From CBIFWW01 sp966186435 (GTDB taxonomy: Bacteria > Pseudomonadota > Gammaproteobacteria > Enterobacterales > Enterobacteriaceae), in contig CBIFWW010000131.1 in the NCBI GenBank assembly GCA_966186435.1, positions 1-8,993 of the forward strand: a DNA stretch of 8,993 nt, read 5' to 3'. Position 1 is the first letter of the stretch. Each line of letters opens with the position of its first letter. Position numbers and translations under genes: made by a program. The notes under the pieces are model-generated. The model was given only the letters and a program-made list of their open reading frames with translations, was not told the origin of the DNA and ran no database searches. Positions 1-5,957 of the stretch are shown here, piece by piece.

Positions 1-51
1 GTAAGACAATATGGAGCGCAACGCCCATCGCTTGACGTTGCATTCACCTGC
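1..51 (-). ncRNA. fnrS: FnrS small RNA, 5' part, cut by the window edge
   Basis: The reverse complement of bases 51 to 1 reads as the first 51 nucleotides of the Hfq-dependent sRNA FnrS as I remember it from E. coli, starting GCAGGTGAATGC and running through TCCATATTGTCTTAC. The 3' half and its terminator lie outside the window. A short 5' stem is visible: GCAACG (minus strand, 41-36) pairs with CGTTGC (23-18). FnrS is made when FNR is active, under anaerobiosis, and lowers expression of enzymes not needed without oxygen, such as sodB and maeA. In E. coli it also lies close to zntB, which supports the call. The identification rests on sequence memory, the position beside zntB and the upstream FNR-like site. 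Confidence 0.9.
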
Positions 52-58
52 GGGATCG

Positions 59-100
59 ATAATGCTCCTAACGAGTAATAGTAATATTGATATAGCGCAA
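59..100 (-). promoter_or_regulatory. fnrS promoter: FNR-type site and -10 box
   Basis: On the minus strand, bases 100-87 read TTGCGCTATATCAA. This fits the FNR consensus TTGAT-N4-ATCAA with a perfect right half and 3 of 5 in the left half. Its centre is about 42 bases upstream of the FnrS 5' end at 51, the usual place for an FNR site that overlaps -35 (class II). A -10 hexamer CATTAT lies at 64-59, seven bases before the start. The known FNR dependence of fnrS agrees with this layout; binding itself is inferred. Confidence 0.75.
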
Positions 101-146
101 AACAGGTGACTTTTTTGGACCACAATACCCAGTGGAACTTAATTTG

Positions 147-1130
147 TTACAGCCAGTTACTGCGATGTAACCACCATGTCACACCCCCAATTAACACTAC
201 CAGCATCAGGCAAAAAAGGCTAAAGCCCAAGTGCCAGCCGCCCCCAGGGATCCCCCCCAGGTTGACACCGAATAACCCCGTCAGGAAGGTACTTGGCAGG
301 AACACCATCGCCATCAGCGACATGGTATAGGTGCGGCGGGAGAGAGACTCCTGCATCACTTGGGCAATTTCATCGGTCATTACCCCTGTGCGGGCAATAC
401 AGGAGTCGATCTCGTCCAGCCCACGACCCAGACGGTCAGCAATGTCCTGCATCCGCCGGCGGTGATCGTCATTCATCCACGGCAGGCGTTCACTGGAAAG
501 ACGGGCGTAAACGTCACGCTGGGGGGCCATATAGCGGCGCATCACAATCAGCTGCTTGCGGATAAGCGCCAGTACCCCACGGGGTGGGATTTGCTGATCG
601 AGCAGATTATCTTCGAGATCCATAATGCGGTCATGAAGTTGCTCGATAAATTCACTGGCATGGTCAGTAAGTGCATCACAAACTTCCACTAACCAGCTAC
701 CGCAATCGGTGGCCCCGGTGCCTTCATTGAGGTCATTCGCTACATCATCAAGCGCCAGCACTTTACGCTGACGGGTGGAGATAATAATGCGCTCATCCAT
801 ATACAGCCGCATTGCCACCAGCTGATCGGGGCGTTCATTGGTGCTGCCATTGATACAGCGCAGGGTAAGTAACGTCCCCTCGCCCAGGCGGGAAACCCGG
901 GGCCGCGTGCTGTCCCCGGCCAAAGCATCGCGCACACCGTTAGGTAGCAGTGGCGTGGTGGCCAGCCATTGTGCGCTAAGTTCATTGGTGTAATTGAGGT
1001 GCAGCCAGCAGGGGTGAGCGCTATCAATAACATCATTGCTTTGTACCGGCCTGGCACCGCCTTTGCCATCAAACAGCAGCGCGAAAATAGCGTCCGGGAC
1101 TTCTAATTCTTTACCGATAATGGCATCCAC
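147..1130 (-). CDS. zntB: Zinc transporter ZntB (CorA family)
   Basis: The 327-residue product has the same length as E. coli ZntB and is close to it along its whole length. It is an inner-membrane CorA/MIT-family transporter, described as a pentamer carrying Zn2+ with protons (older work proposed efflux). A large cytoplasmic N-terminal domain covers about residues 1-265. Two transmembrane helices follow at about 267-287 and 301-320, joined by the family's G-V-N signature at 288-290 in GVNLGGIPGGGW. The start is GTG at 1130, preceded by AAGG seven bases away, and gives the N-terminus (M)DAIIGKELEVPDAIF that lines up with the E. coli start. The gene is separated from fnrS by about 95 bases with no clear terminator between them. 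Confidence 0.97.
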   Translation of the reverse strand: MDAIIGKELEVPDAIFALLFDGKGGARPVQSNDVIDSAHPCWLHLNYTNELSAQWLATTPLLPNGVRDALAGDSTRPRVSRLGEGTLLTLRCINGSTNERPDQLVAMRLYMDERIIISTRQRKVLALDDVANDLNEGTGATDCGSWLVEVCDALTDHASEFIEQLHDRIMDLEDNLLDQQIPPRGVLALIRKQLIVMRRYMAPQRDVYARLSSERLPWMNDDHRRRMQDIADRLGRGLDEIDSCIARTGVMTDEIAQVMQESLSRRTYTMSLMAMVFLPSTFLTGLFGVNLGGIPGGGWHLGFSLFCLMLVVLIGGVTWWLHRSNWL

Positions 1131-1327
1131 AATGCAACCTTGATAATGGGTACTGATAGAGCATCAGTCTAGCCCTATACCTATGAAAATCAACGCAACA
1201 GTCTGCTCATTCACTACTTTTGAGGCATAATAATTAACTACTGATTCTGGTAGGTAAAGTGGACGGCGGGATAAGGTGGGCTAAGGTTAAACAGAATTAC
1301 GATCCTTTGTTTTGTTCTCCGTGATTT

Positions 1328-1356
1328 TCCGGCCCTTAAGCAGGCCGGATTTTTTT
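1328..1356 (+). terminator. Orphan plus-strand intrinsic terminator
   Basis: Arms TCCGGCC (1328-1334) and GGCCGGA (1343-1349) form a perfect 7-bp stem with an 8-base loop, followed directly by seven T (1350-1356). This is a strong Rho-independent terminator on the plus strand. No plus-strand protein gene lies upstream (zntB and mppA are both on minus), so it either ends an unannotated small RNA starting around 1200-1260 or blocks antisense transcription. On the minus strand the hairpin is followed by AAAA, so it is not a minus terminator. Confidence 0.7.
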
Positions 1357-1360
1357 GCCC

Positions 1361-1393
1361 GAAAATGCACAAAACCGGCCCCGAGGCCGGTTT
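1361..1393 (-). terminator. mppA transcription terminator
   Basis: AAACCGGCC (minus strand, 1393-1385) and GGCCGGTTT (1380-1372) form a perfect 9-bp stem with a TCGG tetraloop, beginning 14 bases after the mppA stop. On the minus strand it runs into TTTT and then a T-rich stretch (TGTGCATTTTC). This fits an intrinsic terminator for mppA that separates it from zntB downstream. The T tract is interrupted, so some readthrough is possible. Confidence 0.7.
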
Positions 1394-1406
1394 CAATACA
1401 CTAACA

Positions 1407-3026
1407 TCAGTGTTTTTTAATATACAGCTCGCGAGTATAGGCCACGTCTTCCGGGTTATTGATCGGATAACCACCCAGCCACGGTTTAATTAATCGGCCA
1501 TTGGTATATTGATAAATCGGGGCAATCGGGGCCTGAGTAGCAATAATTTTCTCTGCCTCATTATAGTCCTTATTGCGGTCAGCGCCGTCGGTTTCCAGGC
1601 TGGCCTGTTGCAGCAATTTATCATAGGCCGGGTTAGTAAATTTGGCGATATTCCCAGTGTGGCTTGAGGTCAGTAACGTCAGGAAGGTAGAAGGTTCGTT
1701 ATAATCCCCCACCCAAGAGGCGCGGATCACATCGAAGTTACCGGTATTACGGCTGTCGATATAAGTTTTCCACTCTTGGTTTTGCAACTTCACGTCCACA
1801 CCCAAGTTTTTCCGCCACATGGATGCCACGGCAATGGCGATCTTCTGATGGCTTTCAGAAGTGTTATATAGCAGGTTGAGCTTCAACGGTTTGGCCGGGC
1901 CATAACCGGCGGCGGCTAACAGCGCTTTGGCCTCGGCATTGCGCTCAGGCTGGGTCATCTGTTCGATCTCAGACGGGGTCGGTTTAAAGCCTGCCGTCAC
2001 ATCCGGAGTGAAGCGCCAGGCCGGTTTTTCCCCGGTACCCAATACTTTATCAGCGATAATTTGGCGGTCGATGCTCATGCTCAGCGCCAGACGCACCCGG
2101 ACGTCCGCCGTTGGCCCCTTTTGGGTATTAAAGGCGTAGTAATAGGTGCCCAGTTGCGCTGGCGTGAATACCTGGCCCAGAATATCTTTCTTCAGCTTCT
2201 GGTAGAGGTTTTTCGGGAATGATTCGGTGATGTCCAGATCACCGGCCAGATAACGCTTGGTGGCACTGGATTCCTGGTTTATTGGAATAAAGGTCACCTG
2301 GTTGATCACGGTTTTGGCGTTATCCCAGTAGGATTTATTACGCACCAGCTCCATCTTTTCATTTACTACTCGGCCATGAAGCACATAGGCACCGTTACCT
2401 ACCAAGTTACCCGGCTTGGTCCATTCGCCAGCAAAACGCTCAAGATTAGCTTTATTTACCGGATACAGCGCCACACTGGAAACCAGGCTCGGGAACCAGG
2501 AGACCGGCTTATCCAGTTGAACCCGCAGTATGGTAGCATTAACGGCCGTCACACCAAGCTTGGTGGCCGGCATTTTGCCATCGATGATGGCCTGGGCATT
2601 CTCAATCCCCGCCAGAGCAGCAAACCAGGCAAAGGGAGAGGTGGTTTTAGGATCAACCAGCCGCTGCCAGCTATAAACGAAGTCCTGAGCGGTTACCGGC
2701 GTACCGTTGGACCATTTCGCATTATTACGCAGGGTGAAGGTCCAGATGCGGTTATCGTTACTCTTCCAGCTCTCCGCCACCCCAGGCACTGCCTGCCCCT
2801 TGGCATCCTGATTCGTTAACCCTTCAAAGAGATCCCTTAGCACCTGAATCTCTGGCAGCCCGACCACTTTGGCCGGATCTAAAGTCGCCGGTTCATCCTT
2901 AATATGGCGGACCACGGTTTGTTGAGTGGCCAGCACCGTACCCTCGGGTACATCGGCTGCCTGTGCTGCGGTTACTGACGAAGAGAGCGCTATCGCCAAA
3001 GCAGTGTAACGAACAAAATGCTGCAT
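1407..3026 (-). CDS. mppA: Murein tripeptide-binding periplasmic protein MppA
   Basis: This 539-residue OppA-type solute-binding protein (SBP_bac_5 family; E. coli MppA is 537 residues) binds the murein tripeptide L-Ala-gamma-D-Glu-meso-Dap in the periplasm and hands it to the Opp permease. An N-terminal signal peptide is visible, with a hydrophobic core near residues 8-20 and an A-Q-A cleavage site after residue 23. There is no lipobox cysteine, so the protein is soluble. Segments such as HIKDEPATLDPAKVVGLPEI, PINQESSATKRYLAGD and the C-terminal YIKKH favour MppA over OppA. The ATG at 3026 has a good Shine-Dalgarno CAGGTG at 3036-3031. The gene is divergent from mpaA, whose enzyme degrades the same peptide. 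A hairpin terminator follows. Confidence 0.93.
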   Translation of the reverse strand: MQHFVRYTALAIALSSSVTAAQAADVPEGTVLATQQTVVRHIKDEPATLDPAKVVGLPEIQVLRDLFEGLTNQDAKGQAVPGVAESWKSNDNRIWTFTLRNNAKWSNGTPVTAQDFVYSWQRLVDPKTTSPFAWFAALAGIENAQAIIDGKMPATKLGVTAVNATILRVQLDKPVSWFPSLVSSVALYPVNKANLERFAGEWTKPGNLVGNGAYVLHGRVVNEKMELVRNKSYWDNAKTVINQVTFIPINQESSATKRYLAGDLDITESFPKNLYQKLKKDILGQVFTPAQLGTYYYAFNTQKGPTADVRVRLALSMSIDRQIIADKVLGTGEKPAWRFTPDVTAGFKPTPSEIEQMTQPERNAEAKALLAAAGYGPAKPLKLNLLYNTSESHQKIAIAVASMWRKNLGVDVKLQNQEWKTYIDSRNTGNFDVIRASWVGDYNEPSTFLTLLTSSHTGNIAKFTNPAYDKLLQQASLETDGADRNKDYNEAEKIIATQAPIAPIYQYTNGRLIKPWLGGYPINNPEDVAYTRELYIKKH

Positions 3027-3243
3027 AATTCACCTGTGAGCATCAAATGAAATCGAAAATATTACCAAGCGTTAAATTACGCCGATGAAATTTATTTATA
3101 GTTCGGATTAATATTAAATAATCTTTATTGAACCACTTTAATGCTTTAGCGTGGTGACAGCTGGCTATGTTGAACAAAAGCCCGGCAAATCAGTATTAAT
3201 AATCAGCTGTGGTAGATGACGAATAGGCATCCGCCCCCTGCTC

Positions 3244-3271
3244 TTGATTATGATAAGTTATCTCTTCTAAT
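3244..3271 (+). promoter_or_regulatory. Candidate sigma-70 promoter of mpaA
   Basis: TTGATT (3244-3249) and TCTAAT (3266-3271) are separated by 16 bases, giving a predicted start near 3278 and a leader of about 30 bases before the ATG at 3307. The rest of the 280-base mppA-mpaA intergenic region is AT-rich. It contains the direct repeat AATCAG (3188-3193 and 3201-3206) flanking a TATTAATA, which could be a regulator site. I could not define the mppA promoter with any certainty. Confidence 0.4.
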
Positions 3272-3306
3272 GAACGGCCTGCGCCTTGAAAAAGCTAAGT
3301 GATATC

Positions 3307-4008
3307 ATGACAACCACACTCCCACGCGCCCGTCGCGGCCAGCTTACCAACGGTTTTAAACATTACGGCAGTTCCGTACTGGGTGCGCCTTTACTTTGGT
3401 TCCCGGCGGAAATCAGCGGGCCGGACAGCGGCCTGATTATCGCCGGCACCCACGGCGATGAGAATGCCGCGATGGTGGTGCTTTCTTGCGCCCTGCGCAG
3501 CCTGGTGCCGGGCCTGCGTCGGCATCATGTGATCCTGGCGGTGAACCCCGATGGCACCCAGCTTGGGTTACGGGCCAATGCCAATGGTGTTGATCTCAAC
3601 CGTAACTTCCCCAGCGCTAACTGGCAGGATAAAAGCACGGTTTACCGCTGGAACAGCCAGGCAGAGAGCCGGGATGTAGAGTTATCGCCAGGTAACGCCC
3701 CCGGCTCTGAGCCGGAAACTCAGGCCCTATGCCAGCTTATTCACAAAATTAAGCCGGCCTGGATTGTCTCATTCCACGATCCGCTGGGCTGTATTGAAGA
3801 TCCCGACAAGAGCGAGCTGGGCAACTGGTTGGCCGGGGCCTTCCACCTGCCGCTGGTGAACCACGTGGGCTATGCCACGCCGGGGTCCTTCGGCAGTTGG
3901 TGCAAGGAGCTTAACCTGCCGTGCATTACCGCCGAGTTCCCGCCTATCTCCGCCGATGAAGCCAGTGAACGCTACCTCGATGCAATGGTCGCCCTGCTCC
4001 ACCGTTAA
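3307..4008 (+). CDS. mpaA: Murein peptide amidase A (M14-like zinc peptidase)
   Basis: The product is a cytoplasmic gamma-D-glutamyl-meso-diaminopimelate amidase. It releases Dap from murein tripeptide during cell-wall peptide recycling. The 233-residue protein aligns with E. coli MpaA (242 residues) but ends a few residues earlier. Carboxypeptidase-A-like zinc residues are visible: H49 and E52 in GTHGDEN and H157 in SFHDPL. N98-R99 in VDLNRNFP is the likely substrate-binding pair, and E210 in ITAEFP the likely catalytic glutamate. I chose ATG 3307 because MTTTLPRAR lines up with the E. coli N-terminus. An in-frame TTG at 3286 would add seven residues but sits almost on the predicted transcription start. 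The gene converges on ycjG, and their stop codons overlap in TTAA. Confidence 0.94.
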   Translation: MTTTLPRARRGQLTNGFKHYGSSVLGAPLLWFPAEISGPDSGLIIAGTHGDENAAMVVLSCALRSLVPGLRRHHVILAVNPDGTQLGLRANANGVDLNRNFPSANWQDKSTVYRWNSQAESRDVELSPGNAPGSEPETQALCQLIHKIKPAWIVSFHDPLGCIEDPDKSELGNWLAGAFHLPLVNHVGYATPGSFGSWCKELNLPCITAEFPPISADEASERYLDAMVALLHR

Positions 4009-4973
4009 TCCAGATGCAGCACGCCGGTGCTGAAATGCAGCGCCGGCGCTACATCCACCGCCAACCAGGTGGGGCCATCCAAATCAGCAAAGCGCGCATC
4101 CGGTAGCAATGGCAGCGCAGCACCAATGGCCCGGGAAGTACATAACATGCAGCCGAGCATTATCTGGAAGCCCTGTTCACGGGCCTGTTGCGCCAGGGCT
4201 AAAGCCTCGGTTAGACCACCGGTTTTATCCAGTTTGATATTTACCATGTCATAACGCCCGCTCAGGGCCTTGAGGCTACTGCGGGTGTGGCAGCTTTCAT
4301 CAGCGCAAATCGGCAACGGATGGATGAAATTTTCCAGTGCAGCATCATCGCTGGCCGGGAGGGGTTGCTCCAGCATCAGCACCCCTAAATCCGCCAGTAA
4401 CTGGCAGCGGGCCGCCAGCCCCTCGCTATGCCAGGATTCGTTAGCATCGACAATCAACATGGCTTCCGGTACTGCCTCGCGGATCGCCACTATCCGTTCG
4501 GTAATGTAGTGGTCATCCAGCTTTACTTTCAGCAGGCGGGCGCCCTTATTGAACAGCAGCCGGGCCGAGGTGGCCATACGGGTTGGGTCATCAATCACCA
4601 CGGTCTGGGCGGTGACCGCCTCCGGTGGCAGGCTGATTTCCGCCGCCTCTGCCAGCGACATACCCTGGCTACGGGCCTGAAGATCCCATAGGGCCGAGTC
4701 AACGGCGTTGCGGGCAGCCCCCGCCGGAAGCAGTTGTTGCAGGGCTTCACGGGTCAAGCCTTTTTCAAGCTGGGGCAGGATTTCGGCTATTTGCGCCATC
4801 ACAGACGCTGCTGATTCACCGTAACGCGGATAGGGAGTACATTCACCGGTGGCTTTGATGCCGTCTTCTTCGAGTTCTACTACTACCACTTCGGCTTCGC
4901 TGCGGGCGCCCCGGGAGATCACAAACGGGGTATGTAATGGCCAGCTTTCCTGATAAACCCGTACTGCTCTCAT
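4005..4973 (-). CDS. ycjG: L-Ala-D/L-Glu epimerase
   Basis: This enolase-superfamily enzyme (muconate-lactonizing/mandelate racemase type) interconverts L-Ala-D-Glu and L-Ala-L-Glu so that murein dipeptide can be used by ordinary peptidases. It has 322 residues (E. coli YcjG 321) and is near-collinear with it. The active-site set is complete: the lysine pair K149/K151 in LLKVKLD, metal ligands D176 (IVDANES), E202 (LEQPLP) and D225 (CADESCHT), and K247 in NIKLDKTGG as the opposite base. The start ATG at 4973 has GGAG five bases upstream (4982-4979). A TATACT -10-like box lies at 5008-5003 with a weak -35. The substrate is the product of MpaA, encoded convergently next door. Confidence 0.95.
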   Translation of the reverse strand: MRAVRVYQESWPLHTPFVISRGARSEAEVVVVELEEDGIKATGECTPYPRYGESAASVMAQIAEILPQLEKGLTREALQQLLPAGAARNAVDSALWDLQARSQGMSLAEAAEISLPPEAVTAQTVVIDDPTRMATSARLLFNKGARLLKVKLDDHYITERIVAIREAVPEAMLIVDANESWHSEGLAARCQLLADLGVLMLEQPLPASDDAALENFIHPLPICADESCHTRSSLKALSGRYDMVNIKLDKTGGLTEALALAQQAREQGFQIMLGCMLCTSRAIGAALPLLPDARFADLDGPTWLAVDVAPALHFSTGVLHLD

Positions 4974-5002
4974 AGATGCTCCATATGATGTGCCAAGCCC
5001 TG

Positions 5003-5008
5003 AGTATA
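5003..5008 (-). promoter_or_regulatory. Candidate -10 box of ycjG
   Basis: Minus-strand TATACT matches 5 of 6 positions of the -10 consensus and would give a leader of about 23 bases before the ycjG ATG. No convincing -35 is seen, so an activator or weak promoter is possible. The remaining ycjG-tpx divergent region up to 5140 is AT-rich (T7 run at 5065-5071) and must hold the tpx promoter, which I could not place. Confidence 0.35.
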
Positions 5009-5140
5009 GCGTCCGGGCTTTATGAATAATGCTTTTCAGCCAGAGTTGTTGGGATGATTGTTAATTTTTTTATATTAAACCGCTTAATAGTGGCATAGAC
5101 TGTTGGCAGTGTTAACTATATGTAAAAAGGAAGCTATCTC

Positions 5141-5647
5141 ATGTCACAATCCGTTCATTTCCAGGGCAACCCCGTTTCTGTCGCTGGTCAAATCCCGCAA
5201 TCAGGCGCTAAAGCACAGGCTTTCACCCTGGTGGCGAAAGATCTCTCCGATGTTTCCTTAAGCCAGTTTGCCGGTAAACGTAAGGTTCTGAACATCTTCC
5301 CAAGCATTGATACCGGCGTTTGCGCGGCATCAGTGCGTAAATTCAACCAGTTGGCCAATGAAATGAACAATACTGCGGTGCTGTGTATTTCTGCCGACCT
5401 GCCTTTTGCCCAGTCCCGCTTCTGCGGCGCAGAAGGCTTGAGCAACGTGGTGACCCTTTCCACCCTGCGTAACGACCAATTCGCTCAGGATTACGGTGTT
5501 GCCATCGCCGACGGCGCACTGAAAGGCCTGACCGCCCGTGCGGTGCTGGTGCTGAACGAGCAAGACGAAGTGATTTTCAGCCAGTTGGTGAATGAAATCA
5601 CCCACGAGCCAGATTACGCAGCCGCCCTGGAAGGGCTGAAAAGCTAA
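5141..5647 (+). CDS. tpx: Thiol peroxidase Tpx (atypical 2-Cys peroxiredoxin)
   Basis: The 168-residue protein has the same length as E. coli Tpx and is nearly collinear with it. It reduces H2O2 and especially alkyl and lipid hydroperoxides, using thioredoxin as electron donor. The peroxidatic cysteine is C61 in the P-S-I-D-T-G-V-C motif, supported by T58 and R133. The resolving cysteine C95 lies in SRFCGAEGL, and C82 is the usual third cysteine. The ATG at 5141 has a strong Shine-Dalgarno AAGGAAG at 5127-5133 with a 7-base spacer. No signal peptide is visible. The gene is divergent from ycjG as in E. coli, and its 3' side faces the type VI effector module instead of tyrR. Confidence 0.98.
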   Translation: MSQSVHFQGNPVSVAGQIPQSGAKAQAFTLVAKDLSDVSLSQFAGKRKVLNIFPSIDTGVCAASVRKFNQLANEMNNTAVLCISADLPFAQSRFCGAEGLSNVVTLSTLRNDQFAQDYGVAIADGALKGLTARAVLVLNEQDEVIFSQLVNEITHEPDYAAALEGLKS

Positions 5648-5661
5648 ATCAGCGTTTTATT

Positions 5662-5684
5662 AAAAAAACCCCGCCTGTGCGGGG
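5662..5684 (-). terminator. Terminator of the effector-immunity operon
   Basis: On the minus strand CCCCGC (5684-5679) and GCGGGG (5674-5669) form a 6-bp GC-only stem with an ACAG loop, followed by seven T (5668-5662). This is a canonical intrinsic terminator for transcripts coming from the tle/tli side and stops them before they run antisense into tpx. On the plus strand no T run follows, so it is directional. Confidence 0.8.
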
Positions 5685-5688
5685 TAGT

Positions 5689-5718
5689 ATAACGGCTTCC
5701 ATTACTGGAAGCCGTTAT
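5689..5718. terminator. 13-bp perfect hairpin, probable tpx terminator
   Basis: Arms 5689-5701 and 5706-5718 are perfectly complementary over 13 bp around a TTAC loop; the core is AACGGCTTCC pairing with GGAAGCCGTT. On the plus strand it lies about 40 bases after the tpx stop and is followed by a moderately T-rich TCTTTACT, so it likely ends or stabilises the tpx mRNA 3' end. The stem also contains the final TAA (5717-5715) of the minus-strand frame described at 5715-5924. Confidence 0.6.
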
Positions 5719-5924
5719 TCTTTACTATCACTTGTTGGCAACCGATCCGCGATTAACTCATTTGCCATGGGCCATAAGTCAATTTGCTCAACCGTGAAGT
5801 ATTTAGAAGTGTCCAATTCTTACATTATGACGGCTGTGTATAAATTAAATATCTGTTCCGTCAAGATTCCTCCCGATAAAACTGAAGCTGCAGAGATGAT
5901 GACTTTGTGCCTGATTTTATACAT
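5715..5924 (-). pseudogene. Small membrane-protein frame broken by one stop
   Basis: I do not recognise this gene. From ATG 5924 the minus frame codes 34 residues (MYKIRHKVIISAASVLSGG...), meets TAA at 5822-5820, and then continues in the same frame for 34 more residues (ELDTSKYFTVEQIDLWPMAN...) to a TAA at 5717-5715. Without the middle stop it would be a 69-residue protein with one N-terminal hydrophobic segment and a polar tail. It starts 33 bases after the tli4 stop, in the same operon, and the terminator hairpins follow at once. Residues M-x-x-IRHKV match the start of Tli4, and the 12 bases coding RHKV are identical in both. It may be a decayed second immunity gene or accessory gene, a real 34-residue peptide, or a readthrough frame. 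The upstream AGGG is 11 bases from the ATG, a weak site. Confidence 0.45.
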
Positions 5925-5957
5925 GACGAAGCATCCCTGTTATTTCTTTTTGAACGG

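Noticed and set aside
1238..1474. Minus-strand 78-codon frame between mppA and zntB
   Set aside because: It starts inside mppA in another frame and reads through both terminator hairpins; no plausible start site.
2376..2819. Plus-strand 147-codon open frame
   Set aside because: It lies wholly antisense within mppA, whose product is unmistakable, and its translation has no recognisable features.
3188..3206. Direct repeat AATCAG as a mobile-element target duplication
   Set aside because: Six bases separated by seven, with nothing inserted between; more likely chance or a regulator site.
3286..3306. TTG start for mpaA
   Set aside because: No Shine-Dalgarno at a proper distance, nearly on the predicted transcription start, and the extra residues have no counterpart in E. 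coli MpaA.
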